DNA from: Cunninghamella blakesleeana
Lineage: Eukaryota > Mucoromycota > Mucoromycetes > Mucorales > Cunninghamellaceae
NCBI GenBank assembly: GCA_017871115.1
Contig: JAFCIZ010000002.1
Coordinates: 1,881,501-1,945,500 of the forward strand
DNA: 64,000 nucleotides
Direction of reading: 5' to 3'
The translations under genes were made by a program, and so were the position numbers. The stretch's first letter is position 1; every line of letters starts with the position of its first letter. Positions 10,201 through 23,359 of this stretch are shown one piece after another. The notes beneath the pieces are model-generated. The model worked only from the letters and a program-made list of their open reading frames with translations. It was not told where the DNA came from and did not search any database.

Positions 10201-12219
10201 ATCCAACAGTAAAACTGCTTATACTATAAATAGTAATAAGAATAAATGAAATTAATTTAACATCATCTTAATATAATTTATTGCATATATATATTCCATT
10301 CTTCCTTACCGAGTTCCTTGATTATATCCTACATTGGCTGAATAAGCAGAACCTAATTGTGATTCAACCAAAGCTTTATACATAGGTGATGAATGTCCAT
10401 CTAAAAGTAAAGTTGATAATAATCCCATTACAAAAGATTCATATACGTCCTATAATAGATTAAACAAATAGATAATAAAAGTACTTATTAATAACTTTTT
10501 TTTTTTGAGAACGATAAATATATATGTATGAAATTTCTAGAATAAATTTTACTTGAATATCATTTGTCAAAAAGGAAACTGAGATGCGTGTTTGTTTATC
10601 GTTAGCTACAACTATAAATTATTAAATAATTAATTGGTGTTAAATGTTGATCATTTCTATGTCATTTATTCATGTTAATTTGCCGATTCTGTTGTATATA
10701 TATTTCTTTTTTATATAATTACGAGGATCCAAGGCACATGTTGAAAATACTTTTCTAGGCGATGTCCATTTAGGAGTGATTTTGTTTATTGAAGGTGGGG
10801 TGATTCGGTCATATCCACTGATCTTGGCATGAATGGTTGCTAAGTGTTCATCCAAAGGAAAGTTACCTTAATTAAATTATAATAATAGGAAGAGAAAAAA
10901 AAAATAGAATAAGTTTTACATTCTTTTTCTTTTTTCTTCTTTTCATTATTCTTTACTTTTTTTTTTGGGTTACCATAAGTATAAAACTTTGCATTACTTG
11001 GATGATAATAGTTTTTGTGATATTCGCACAATTCGTTGTATGTAAGGTCTGTAATATACTTTGGATCACCACCGCTTGCATGCTGATAAGTTGTACCAGA
11101 ATGTAACGCTTGTAAAGCTTGTTTATAATGAAGATAATTCTGATCAGACTGTGATTAATGATTTATACATATTAGTACACTATTCGTTAATAATCACTGT
11201 TGTTATAAATATTATTTATTATTATTATTTTTATTTTTCTAAAACATTTACTTACCACTCTTCCTTTCATTTCATTATAAACAACGCCTTTAAAATTGAG
11301 ACTACTTGAGGAATCTATTAATTTTATTTTTTTTATTTTTTCAAAGAAAAATGAATAATGTATATAAATGAGACCGTTTGATAGTATATCAATTCTATTT
11401 TCTTACCATTAATATCATCAAATTCTAATCGCCAACCCTCTTGTTTAAAGTCAAGTTCATTTAATAGAGGGTGAAATACGGCATCCATGTAAACACTTTG
11501 AAGATTTTTATAATCGATAAAATTAGTTGTTGCGAAAGGGTAAATAGTATAATCACTTCCGGTTAAAGCATTCATGTAGGAGGCTAAAGAACGATTCAGC
11601 ATTTTAAAGAATGGATCATGAACTGGATATCTAGTACTTCCACAGAGTGTTGTATGTTCCTAGTGTGATCGAAAATGTATATTATAAAGTTTATTATTAC
11701 ATAGTTTATAAATATATATATATATATATATTACCAAAACATGAGAAACACCGGTGCTATTATCCACTGGAGTATTAAAACCAACAGCAAATACATTGTT
11801 ATTGTCGTTACGATTGATATGCAAGTGTTTGGCTCCAGTTTGTTTATGTTCAAGTACAGTGGCCACCAAATCAAGTTCTTTGATGCGTTTAATCTAAAAA
11901 AAAAGCAGTTTTTTTTATAATTTAGTAACCGATTAGTACTTACATATATTTATATTTATATAGTAATAAATTTACTTGTTGTATTTCATATCCATGTATA
12001 TTATCTCCTACTGAAGCTGCTCATAATAAATAAAAACAAAACAGTAAAAATATATATATTAGAAATCGAGTATAAATATATATTATTTGAATTAAAAAAA
12101 AAGATAATAATAATTTTACTTATAGAATTGTAAAAACGTAAAGTATGGCGTGTATTTATAGCTTTGTGTGCAGCATATTTTTGATAACGGCAATTGGTTG
12201 ATAAAAAACTAGTTATCAT
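7261..12219 (-). CDS. CYM1: Mitochondrial presequence protease (PreP/Cym1, M16C)
   Basis: A zinc metalloprotease of the mitochondrial matrix that degrades cleaved targeting peptides. Eighteen exons join in frame to 999 aa: 12219-12120, 12019-11976, 11893-11735, 11659-11407, 11314-11256, 11148-10974, 10866-10723, 10611-10553, 10449-10310, 10223-10169, 10056-9952, 9800-9708, 9501-9052, 8902-8791, 8657-8515, 8388-8059, 7962-7529, 7405-7261. The inverted zinc motif HxxEH is H99-V-L-E102-H103, split by an intron, with the distal ligand in NEMKG (E200). The second-half substrate-binding motif [10 protein letters not shown] lies at about 863-871. The N terminus is basic and hydroxylated without acidic residues, consistent with a mitochondrial presequence. 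Length matches Cym1 (about 990). The intron before exon 7 ends in AAG. Confidence 0.95.
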
Positions 12220-12546
12220 TACCAAGTTTGTAAAAATTGTTTAAAACGAAAGAAAAGCGGGGAAATTTTTTAAAAAAAATGAATATAGACGAAAAAAATT
12301 TCAACCTATTTCCTTTTTTGGATTTTCAAAACTGATGTAACATTTTTTTTTAAAATAAAAAGTTTAATATATGATATATAAATTCTAAATAATATAACTT
12401 TATATTTATACATAAAATAAAAAAAAAGAAAGAAAGAAACGAATAATGCTGATATATTATTATAAATTTTAAAATAAAATAAAACTATAGTTAAATAAAT
12501 AAATAAATGCGTATGAATAGATAGTATGCTTATTTCTGTAAAAGAT
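12220..12546. other. Intergenic: CYM1 promoter / GCLM 3' region
   Basis: A 327-nt AT-rich gap between two same-strand genes. I see no ORF or RNA gene; a poly-T rich run upstream of the CYM1 start is the only visible texture. Confidence 0.4.
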
Positions 12547-13727
12547 TTAGTCTGAATTTACATCTCCTATGACAATATAACCTTTGTCTGCTACAACGCT
12601 ACGTCCTTTAACGAAAACGTCGTATTTCAAAACCCATCTTGGAGATATAGCTTTGTTTTCGGCGAGGATTCCGTTTGTTTGTAATAAAGATGTGAATTCC
12701 TTTTGTGATAATATATCTATTTTTTTAAATAAATAAGAAAAAGATACGGTTATTATATAAATTTAAGTTCAATTTTCGCCCTATAGAAGTATCATTTTAT
12801 TATTTATTTACCTGTGCAATCACCAGTGTATAAAAGTTCTACATTATTTTTTTTAGCCAAAGATAAAAAGGAATTGGGTATTTCACAACAACTATAATGT
12901 ACTTGATTAATAGTAGGTTTTACATGCAAATCTGCGTTATTTAATAACTGAGAAAGTTGTTCTTCCGAAAATTCCGAAACTCCTAAATGATTAATAGTAC
13001 CTTGTTCATAGTAAGATTCTAACGTTTTCCATGTATTGTAGAATTCATTTGATGATGAATATGATGGTGTAGATAAAACAAAGGTATCAATAAAATCGAC
13101 GTTTAAGAGCTTTTTTAAAAGATCAATGGATTGATCCACATAAGATGGGTATAAAATATCATCATTTAAGTAAAATAATTTAGCTATTTTTTTTAATAGA
13201 TAAGGAACGATAATAAAAAAAAAATGAATATAATTGTGTTCAATTTTTTTAATATTCTCTTGATTATTATTATTATTATCTATATTATTTTACCAGTTAC
13301 TTCAACATCATCGCGATCATCTAAAGATATAATATTATTGTGTCGGAGATCTGGAACCTCCAATAGGGAATCAGTTGAAAAATATCGGTAAGAAGGAAGA
13401 CCTTGGTATAAAGAGCTTTTAATAGTATCAATAATAGCATAGATAAGCTAAATATTTAAAGAGCAACCAATTTTTTAATATATATTATATGTTATAATAA
13501 TATAATATTGATAGTTAATATTTTTATATTTTTATTGTTAATATTAAAGTTGAATACATATTTATTTATATTGTGTTATCTTTTTTAAACTTTACCTCAG
13601 TGTTGGATTTTTTTAGTTGTGGTTTATTTCGACCAACAATGGTTGTACGCATAACGTTACCAGTATATAAAACAAGTTGTTTGAATTCAGGTAAACCTAA
13701 TATATGAGATACTTGTTGTGCGGGCAT
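12547..13727 (-). CDS. Glutamate-cysteine ligase modifier subunit (GCLM-like)
   Basis: Regulatory light chain of the first enzyme of glutathione synthesis; it has an aldo-keto reductase fold but no oxidoreductase role. Four exons give 275 aa: 13727-13596, 13447-13294, 13183-12812, 12716-12547. Length equals the animal subunit (274). Family landmarks visible in order: LYTGN near the N terminus, the VTAKLF strand formed across the exon 2/3 junction, a VSEFSEEQLSQLL helix, INQVHYSCCEIP, LLYTGDCTDILS, and the C-terminal SPRWVLKYDVFVKGRSVV..KGYI. The exon 2/3 junction supplies the A of AKLF, which supports the intron call. No partner catalytic subunit lies in this window. It could be mistaken for an ordinary aldo-keto reductase. 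Confidence 0.87.
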
Positions 13728-14358
13728 TGTTATTTATATTTGAAAAAAAAGTGAATGAAATTGATAATATAATCTTTTTAAAAGAAAAAAAGAAGGGAAA
13801 AAAAGGAAACCAAAAACTTTTTTTTTTTTTATTAAAGGTGGCTGTAAAAAAAAATCTCTTATATTATAAATCAAATTTAATCTCAGTCTTTTTTTTCTTT
13901 CAAATAAAACGAATTGTTCCATTTTCGTATTCATATCCAGACTTGTATTTACCGAGAACACCTTATCTTTTTCATCTTTTTCATATTTAGATGAATAAAA
14001 AATAAAATCATGCGTTTTATTATTATTTAAAAATGGAGCTAATAAAAAAAAGTAAAAAGAAAAAATTAAGACAGTAGTTTTAATAACTGAATAAAGGAGA
14101 TGCTTTATAATCAGATTGGATTACAAATCATCTAAAGATGAGTAAGAGTTTTTTATATCTTTTTTCTATATATTTTTGAATCAGGTGATTCGGTGGAATA
14201 AATAAATAATGATAGAATCATGGGTTTTTTATAGATACTTTTATTAAAAAACAAAATAGAGTTCTACTAATATTAATACTATTGTAATAAAAGTAACAAT
14301 GTGTAATAATACAGAAATTATAAACATAGTGTTTTATTTATTTTAATTCTCAATTTTT
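13728..14358. other. Intergenic: GCLM promoter region
   Basis: Open frames on both strands at 13.72-13.99 kb are lysine/phenylalanine-rich shadows of A/T runs with no family resemblance. No supported gene. Confidence 0.4.
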
Positions 14359-14593
14359 TTAAGTACCACAACTTGATATTACCATTTTGGTTTCTGAAGC
14401 AATTTTTTTAAGTGTCAAATACTTCATTTCCTTATGTTTTATACGGTGTTTGAATATTTATATATTTATCGTTTACTTTTTCTACTAAACGTGAAGTAAT
14501 GAAGGCACTCAGAATTAAAAAATCCTGGGCAGTCGTGCGGATTCCTAAGTTTTTTGGGGAGACGATGCTCGCAATAATCAGAGATTTGGACAT
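14359..14593 (-). CDS. Candidate small two-exon gene, 62 aa, unknown function
   Basis: An ATG at 14593 begins a frame in sequence clearly richer in G/C than its surroundings. Exon 14593-14477 (39 codons) ends at a GTAAAC donor. After a 46-nt intron ending in AAG, exon 14430-14359 (23 codons plus stop) continues in frame. The spliced product is 62 aa: an N terminus MSKSLIIASIVSPKN, a stretch with alternating hydrophobics and one likely helix (DFLILSAFITSRLVEK), then a lysine-rich helix and the end ..MVISSCGT. Without splicing the frame runs 53 codons to 14432. I do not recognise the family; the helix-strand-helix character is reminiscent of small alpha-helical adaptors, but that is only an impression. 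Other introns here also end in AAG, so the acceptor is acceptable. It may instead be a fragment of a lost gene. Confidence 0.45.
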
Positions 14594-15094
14594 ATTGTAT
14601 TTTTATAAAAAGAAATGTAATGAAATGATATGAAAAAATATATGTACCTTGAACGAGATTAGCGGATGATTAAGTTTTATTAAAAGTTTATTATTATAGA
14701 TGTATCTATTGTGATATTTTTTCGCAAATGGATTTAATAAATTTTGAGAATATTTTTTTTTAAAAATAAATCTATACCAATTTTAAAGAGCGATAATTTT
14801 ATATATGTTTATGCAAAAATACTAATAAATGTGTGACGGTTTTGATTAAATAAGGGAGGAGCTTTTTTTGTTCTCTTGTCGATGATAACGTACATGGTGT
14901 TTAAGCCTATGATTTTTTGTTGAAAAAAAAAAAAAAATTAAATTTAGTCGGACAGTACTTAATTTTTTTTCTCTCTCTTCCTTTTAAATTTTTTTTTGTT
15001 TACCCTAATTTTTTTTTTTCTTTCCCTTCCTTTTATTTTTTTCACGTTAGTATTTTTTTTCTTCTTCTATTCATACCGATAAATTCAATTGTCG
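14594..15094. promoter_or_regulatory. Intergenic: upstream of INO80
   Basis: AT-rich, ending in a long pyrimidine-rich stretch (about 14960-15070) just before the INO80 start codon. Such CT/T tracts typify fungal core promoters and 5' leaders. No gene is visible. Confidence 0.4.
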
Positions 15095-18000
15095 ATGGAA
15101 CAAAATAATCAGTCTTCTAATCGACAACTTTCACCATCAGTTGGTCACGAACAGATTATACAACAACAACAACTACAGCAAACAACTTATAACAATAACA
15201 ATAATGCTGTTCGTCCAGCCTCCTCCTCTCCTGAAAACTGGGATCAATATAGTCAACAAAGTAATACTATAAGAAACGGTACATCTTCGCCTTATTCTAC
15301 TTATTCATCCTATGCACAGCCTCCACCAACAATGGAAGCAACCCATCAACGTGATATGTGGAACAACTCTTTTCCTAGGAAACATTTACAGGTATGTGAA
15401 TAATAAAAGATAAGTAATAATAATATAGTATAGCACTCAAATGATAATATCAAAAATAATACTAAATAAAAAGAAGTATATATAAAACATCACAAAAACA
15501 ATAATATTTCTATTAATATTTTGATAATAATATTAAAATTAATAAATAATAAAGTAAAACAAAAACTGCCGACTTTATATTTAACTGATCATATTGTCAT
15601 ATTTTATTATATATAGGCTGTAGCAGGTCATCCTCAAGACAATATATATTCAACACATACAAATACACATACAAATACACAGACATCTCCACAATATCAG
15701 CAATCATCAACGTCTAATACTGCATATGATCCAGTTCGTAATGGTTCAGCATTTGAAGATCGTCAGGTAATGTATATATATTATATTTTATATGCTTTAT
15801 TGCAGGTGTATAAAAACGTATTTGCTAAAGCCAAACAAACAAACTATATTTCTTTGTTTTATTATTTGTTTTTTATATAGATGACTACCAAAGAAATTGG
15901 AGGGGGATATGAACAAAATAAAACAATATCGCCGGTTATGTCTATTTCACAGCTTTTATCAGATACACCAAGTTCTCTTACTTCTTCGTTAAAAACATCA
16001 ACAATAGCAGATATAGCAACTACCTCTGAACAAATCTATGTGACACCTTCTAATGATGACTTTCAGCAACAACAGCCTATGTCACAACAAGAGAATAAAG
16101 AGCAGATCGATAACAAAAGTCAACTATCACAATCATCTTCATTTAAAAATGGAATACATAATCTCTTAAACAGTGATACAGAAGATAACAACACTGCCAG
16201 CCATCTTGAAATAGATATAAACACCGATACAGAAGATATCTCTTTAATTGATGATGATAGTTTATCATTAAACGTTACTGATAATGGTAGTTATATATTA
16301 TTATTATTATTATTATTATTATTACTGTCCACTTATATGCAATTCTTTTTTTAATCATAGTATATCATGAAAATCATCCAAAGTTAACTATATCGCAACA
16401 TTATAAAAAATCAGGTGCTGGTCATCATCGTAAGAAATTGTTTAATATTATGAATAATGAAGACTCTTCAACAGATGAATTCAGCGACTTAGATGATAAA
16501 GGCAATACTTCAGATGAAAATGACGATAAGATATTGGAGCGTCACAAAGGCGCTATTGTAGAATATATGTTAAATGTACACAGAAGGAAGAAGTTAGCAA
16601 TAGAATCCTATGAAGCAAAACGAAATGTAAGTAATGAAGAAGTTAATACTAATAAAATAAAATAAATAAATAAACAATAATATGATGGCCTGTTTATTAA
16701 CTATTAATTTAACGATTGTTATTATTTAATATTAAAAATAAAATAAAATAGCGACGGCATAAAAAAATAAGAGATCACTTAGAGCAGCTTTATGAAAAAC
16801 GATATGGAAATGATATGTGGCAGCTCCGTGGTGGATTAAGAGTACCCTCAGCTTTATTACACAAAATAAAACAGGATAAAGAGCGTTTCAAAGAAAGACA
16901 ACATACTGGATTTAGCCATTTATTTAAACGATCTCATAAAAAACCACATCGCGCACATTTGGAATATCAGCAAAATAATGAAGTAGGGGTTCAAAGTGAA
17001 TCAAGTGATGAAGGTGAATTGGATGGGTTGGATTATTTGGACCCAGAGAAAGCTAAATTGATTTCTCAACGAAAAATGGAAGCAGAAAGAAAACGAATCT
17101 GGTTGGAAATTGCTCGCACTGATATACCAAGGGTAATATATATATCTATAAATCAACATGGTCATACATGTAATTAATTAATTAATTTATTTGTCTTTTT
17201 TCTTTCATTTTTTTTTTTAATGGTACTCAATTGTTTAGATGTCTCGTATACTTACTAGGGTGCAAGCAACTCGTGCTGGAAATTGTAAAAAGTTAGCTCA
17301 ATATTGTCAAAAAGAAATTAAAAGAGCAGCGACTAAAGGTGGTCGCGCTACAAAGGATATGCAACTTAAAGCCAAACGAGCTCAGAAAGAAGTAAATTAT
17401 ATTTATATATACATATCAGATACGATATAGTGATAAAAACATTGTAATTATATTTGTTATTGTTATTTATATATTTATTTTATTTATAGATGCTGCTCTT
17501 CTGGAAAAAGAATGAAAAAGAAGAGCGAGAATTACGTAAAAAAGCTGAACGGGAAGCTTTAGAAAAATTAAGACAAGAAGAAGAACGTCGTGAAGCACAA
17601 CGCCAAGCAAGAAAATTGAACTTTTTGATTACACAAACTGAACTTTATAGTCATTTTATTGGAAGGAAGATTAATAAAGATGTAACAGAAGATGATGAAA
17701 CTATGGCTCAATCAGAAGATGCTACCCCAAATGTAAATGATAGTGACGAAAATATGGATATTGATGTTACTTCACACGATAAAACATTAGGTGAAATAGA
17801 CTTTGATGAAGGTATATAAAAATAACTATAAAACTATTAATAATTGTATATATGTATATATAAAATACATAAGAATATATATAAATATAAATTTAACTTT
17901 ATTTTATATAAATTTATTTTATTAGATGACGAGGAAACGATTAAAGAGCATGCTCGTATCAGTGCACAAAATGCCTTAGCTAAACAACGTGAACGTACTA

Positions 18001-18587
18001 AGGCCTTTGATGAAGGTGCAAAACAAAGACGAGAAGCTGCAAATGAAGATGTAAACATGCAAGATCAATGTAAGTTCCATTACACAAGTTAACCTATATT
18101 TTATAAAAATTGAACACATATATTAAATTTATTTTTAAAACTAATTATAGTGGATACAATGAATTTTCAAGAACCTTCAAGTATGGGATCTGGACCAGAA
18201 ATCAAACAACCAAATCTTCTCATGTGTCAGCTTAAAAGTTATCAACTTAAAGGTTTAAATTGGTTAGCAAATTTATATGAACAAGGTATTAATGGTATAT
18301 TAGCTGATGAAATGGGCCTTGGAAAGGTAGTATTATATATAATAATAATAGTAATAGTATTAGATATTAAATGGAATATAAAATTCCCTAATAACCTATT
18401 TTTATTTTTTATATTATTTTATCTATAAATTATTTATTAAAGACTGTTCAATCGATATCTCTTATGGCCTATTTAGCTGAAGTCCATAATATTTGGGGTC
18501 CTTTTTTGGTAATTGCTCCTGCTTCAACCTTACACAATTGGCAACAAGAAATTTCTAGATTTGTTCCATCATTTAGAGTAAGTTCCT

Positions 18588-18618
<31 letters not shown>

Positions 18619-21600
18619 GTGTATAATACTAATTATATTATACATATAATTAACCCCTTGTTCATTCGCCCATCTATTTCGTTTTTTGTTATATTATATT
18701 AGGCATTACCTTACTGGGGAAGTCCAAAAGAAAGAAAAATTTTAAGACAGTCGTGGACCCGTAAACAATTGTATGGTCGTGATGCTCCTTTTCATGTAGT
18801 TATTACAAGTTATCAGTTGGTAAACATAATTATATATATGTTTTAAAAAAAGAGATTTGTCTACATAGCCTTTTTATTCATATATTTCATTTCTTGTCTT
18901 TTTTTTAGGTACTTACGGATGTCAGCTATTTCCAACGCGTGAAATGGCAATATATGGTATTGGATGAAGCTCAAGCAATTAAAAGTTCATCGAGTGCTCG
19001 TTGGAAGATGTTACTTGGATTTCATTGCCGTAACCGTTTACTACTTACTGGTACACCGATTCAAAATAGCATGCAAGGTACAATTCATTTCAATTAAAAA
19101 AGAAAAAAAAAAAGCACAAACATCAACTCAGAATAATGTTCAATTTATATATGTATTTATTTTTATTTCTTTTATTATTTTAATTCATCTTTAGAGTTAT
19201 GGGCTCTCTTACATTTTATTATGCCAACATTATTTGATTCTCATGAAGAATTTAGTGAATGGTTTTCTAAGGATATTGAAAGCCATGCAGAAAATAAAGG
19301 GACTCTGAATGAACACCAGCTACGAAGATTACATATGATTTTGAAACCATTTATGTTACGACGTATTAAAAGAAATGTACAACATGAATTGGGTGAAAAA
19401 ATTGAAGTAGAGGTCTTCTGTGAATTGACAGCTCGTCAAAGGGCACTCTATCGTGGATTGAAAGAAAAGATATCAATATCTGAGCTTTTGGAAAAAGCTA
19501 CATCGTTGGGTGACACGGATAGTTTGGATAGTTTAATGAATTTGGTTATGCAATTTAGAAAGGTAATGGTTTTTTAAAAAATAAAATAAATAAGATTGAC
19601 ATAAATACATATTCAATTTAATATTTTCATTAACTTCTAATATTTTTGTAGGTTTGTAATCATCCTGAGCTTTTTGAACGTGCTGATGTTGAATCACCTT
19701 TCGCATTTTGCGAATTTGGAGAAAGTGGACCTCTTTCAAAAGAACAATATTTACAATATTCCTATTCAACAAAAAGCAAAATCAAGTATTATTTACCAAA
19801 ACAAATATATCGAAATGGCGGATTATTGAATGTACCTGGTAGAAAATCTAAAGCTGGGTTCTCAACGAAATATTTGGATAATTTGATGAATATTTGGAGT
19901 ACTGATTATATATATGAATCTATGCATTCGGATGAACATGGTAATATATATAAATATAAAAGATTAAAGCCATTTGATCATAAAAATTATAAAAATTATT
20001 TATTCATTGTAATTTCTTAATTTTTTTTTTTAAATAAATAAATATATAATAGACACTGCATTCTCATTTCTTCGATTCGTAGATACAAGTCCCCATGAAG
20101 CAAATTATTTATTTAAGCACTCTTTAATATCACGATGGTTACTCCATTTAGTACAAAGAGATCAACGAGCACGCAGACGGTTTTATAATCAGGACGATGA
20201 ATATAGGTAATGAATGAAATGAAAAAATATAATAAAATTAAATTAAATAAAAGATAATACTTATAATAATCATATTACTTAATCCTATCATTCTATGGTT
20301 ATAATTATGATTATTAGTTATCCAAATGCACCTGTCAACACATATGCCAAATTTTTAATTACTGACGTTACTTCACAAACAAATCCTTTGACCATTACTG
20401 AAGGCAGTCCTATGGATGAATTGACTCATATTAGTGATAAAATGATACACACAGCAACACTATTTGATAATAACTATTTCCCGCGTGCAAGGTCTGTACC
20501 TGTTGATGTAATATGTTCTGATCCATCGTTTATAAGAGAACAAAAGGATACTTTATTCAACTCTACTATCAACTCTTGTTTACTTGGTAATCCTCAATAT
20601 ATTTGCAAGAATGATAAAGAAGAAAAATATGCTTTACAACAAATTGTTACTAAGAGTAATGGTAAAGGTCTCATGACGATTCCTTCGTCTGGAAACGGTT
20701 ATTCACAGATGAAAGTACCAGGTAAATTTTAATTACATATATTTTTGTACATATAGAATGTTATTAATCTATTTAATGCAACATATAAGTTAACTAATTT
20801 TTTTAAAAATTATGAATTCATTATGTATTTAGCTATGCAAGATTTAATTTTAGATTCTGGAAAGTTAGCAACACTAGATAAATTACTGGAACGATTGAAA
20901 TCTGAAGGTCATAGATGCTTGATTTATTTCCAAATGACAAAAATGATTGATTTATTTGAAGAATATATATCTTATAAACAATATAAATACTTAAGATTAG
21001 ATGGCTCATCCAAGATATCTGATAGACGTGATATGGTACAAGATTGGCAAACAAGACCTGAGATTTTTATATTCTTACTCAGTACCCGGGCTGGTGGTTT
21101 AGGTATTAATTTGACAGCAGCTGATACTGTCATCTTTTATGATAGTGATTGGAATCCTACAGTGGACCAACAAGCTATGGATCGTGCTCATCGCCTCGGA
21201 CAAACTAAGCAAGTTACTGTATATAGATTATTAACAAAGGGGACTATTGAAGAGCGTATTTTGATGAGAGCAAAACAAAAGGATGAAATTCAAAAAGTGG
21301 TTATATCTGGTGGTGAATTCAAACAAGTTGATTTCAAACCAAGAGAAATCGTATCTTTATTATTGGATGATGAAGGTAATATATAGTTAAAGGAAATAAT
21401 AATGATTAAAAATTAAATTAAATATTAATCTTTTATTTTATTTTATTTTTTTCAAAAAATAATAATAAAATTAAATTAAATAGAAATGGACAATAAACTT
21501 GCTCAACAATTAAAGAGAAAGAATAAAGAAGAAGAAATTATAGCAAGTAGACCAACTAAACGAAACAAGAAACCAGCATCAAAAGAATCAACACCAGCTC

Positions 21601-21752
21601 AAAGTCCATATAACGTAGATAGATTGTTTAGTGCAGGAGGAGATACTTTACCTGAAGATGAATCAGATTCAACATCAAAAAAGAAACCACCGGTTATAGA
21701 TAAGAAAGGAAGAACTGGACGACCTAGAACAAATTTTTCTTTTACTGGATAA
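15095..21752 (+). CDS. INO80: INO80 chromatin-remodelling ATPase
   Basis: Snf2-family catalytic subunit of the nuclear INO80 complex, which slides nucleosomes and acts on H2A.Z. Eighteen exons give 1580 aa: 15095-15391, 15617-15766, 15881-16286, 16361-16626, 16752-17132, 17239-17391, 17490-17811, 17926-18069, 18151-18326, 18443-18577, 18703-18819, 18909-19077, 19195-19562, 19652-19940, 20053-20206, 20318-20721, 20833-21375, 21484-21752. Order: Q/S-rich disordered N terminus; basic DBINO (HSA-like) region about 505-625; helicase lobe 1 with DEMGLGKT (K765), DEAQ at 868-871 and [10 protein letters not shown]; a family-typical spacer of roughly 280 aa splitting the lobes; lobe 2 with [15 protein letters not shown] and QxxxRxHRLGQ (1423-1434); basic GRTGRPR tail. 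The spacer plus DBINO identify INO80 rather than SWR1 or ISWI. Confidence 0.96.
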
Positions 21753-22295
21753 TTTATACTATATTGCCAATATAATATATTGACATCTTATTATTTTTAT
21801 TATATTTGTTTTCCTTTTTTCATACTTTACGTTTGTTAATTCATTAATTCATTATTTTTAATTATATATATGTATATTTTTACATTGTAATTACATAATA
21901 TATACAATAATAATATAATCACCATCATCATCATAATCGTAATAGCAATAAAATAATATACTTTTGCAATCTGCTAAAAAAAATATTTTGCCTTTTATAT
22001 CACACAAAAATAAGATAAGTCTGCATTATATTTATATATAATATTATTTATGCAACGAAGGAAACATACTTTTTTTAACAAGGGAGTGATCAAGTATGTG
22101 AGAAAAAAAGATATGTGATTTAATTCTGACAATATAAATTTTAATTTCTTTATATTTTAATAATAAAAATACTAATTTTTCCATGGCGTTTTATAATAGT
22201 TTTATTGTATATATATTTATAAAAAATCAAAGCATTTTTTCTTGATATTACTTTTTTTAAAAAATAAAACGTATCTAGGTAAAAGCTAATAATAA
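21753..22295. other. Intergenic between convergent INO80 and RPB7
   Basis: Both flanking genes end here. The region is AT-rich with simple-sequence stretches; no gene or structured RNA is visible. Confidence 0.45.
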
Positions 22296-23359
22296 TTATG
22301 CAGAAATAACGCCCAAGTAATCTTCTTTAATAGTCCCTATAGCAAACTAAGATAAATATATAAAGTTTAGGTACTGGCATATATCGATACCAATTTCATT
22401 TTCATGTTTACACATATTTAAAAATAATATAATGCTTACAATTTCAGTAGCATCAATACGGGTACCAACTAATTTGACTCGAACTTGGGCATCTTTTTGA
22501 AGTACCTATAATTAGCAAATAAATATACTATTACTATTTCCTCTTATAATAATTATTATCATTGTTATCATTATTTCATTTATACTATATATATATATAT
22601 ATATATATATAATAAATACCTGATCGTCAGATGCATAGCATGGTGGAGTACTGTTTGGATCATATTTCATGTCATTGGGTATGAGCTAAAATTAAATCAA
22701 ATAACAATAACAATAGTAGAAATAGTAATAACAGTAATAATAATAATGGTAAATATCTAATCATTAAACCTTATTTTATCTATATTTTTTAAATAAAATA
22801 ATATATCTTACATGGTTTGAGACAAAAACTTGTAAGGGGCCAACGTTAGCAAAAAAGCCCAACTAATAAATAAAATACAAATATAGCAATAGTAATAGTA
22901 ATAAAAAGATAGATCGTAAATATAAGTCATTCAAATATTTAATTAAAAATTAAAAAATCAAAATAATGAAAATCAAAAAAAAAATTACCTTATTTACTGC
23001 TGTGATCACTGCGTCCAGTACTTCACCTTTATATGGTTTAAAAACAATAGCTTGATATTTCACTCTAAATTCTGCCAAACCTGAACCTGGCAAGATTTTC
23101 CCTTTGCTAATATTTAATAATGATACTACTGTAATAATATATCCAAATCTCCCTGAACAAGTCCCTTCCACATCAGCGTATAATTTATCTTTTAATCTAG
23201 ATTGCATATTTGGTCCAAAATAAGAAGGATGTAAAGTAATTGTGTGATTTAGTTCTTTCTATGTTATAATAATAATATTAACAAAGAAAAATCGAGAATA
23301 AATTATACTGGGCCTACGAAAGGTGTATATGATTCGCTTTTACTTACAAGGAAAAACAT
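22296..23359 (-). CDS. RPB7: RNA polymerase II subunit Rpb7
   Basis: Stalk subunit of RNA polymerase II that pairs with Rpb4 and contacts nascent RNA. Six exons give 171 aa: 23359-23348, 23258-22989, 22862-22812, 22685-22620, 22505-22440, 22346-22296. The first exon codes only four residues (MFFL), so the start depends on splicing; the sequence MFFLKELNHTITLHPSYFGPN then matches the family N terminus. The N-terminal RNP-like domain covers about 1-80 and the S1-type OB fold about 81-160 ([30 protein letters not shown]). Length equals the yeast and human proteins (171-172). All introns are GT-AG. Confidence 0.96.

Noticed and set aside
13718..13990. Overlapping open frames on both strands upstream of GCLM
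   Set aside because: They are lysine/phenylalanine strings from A/T runs, with no start context or family similarity.
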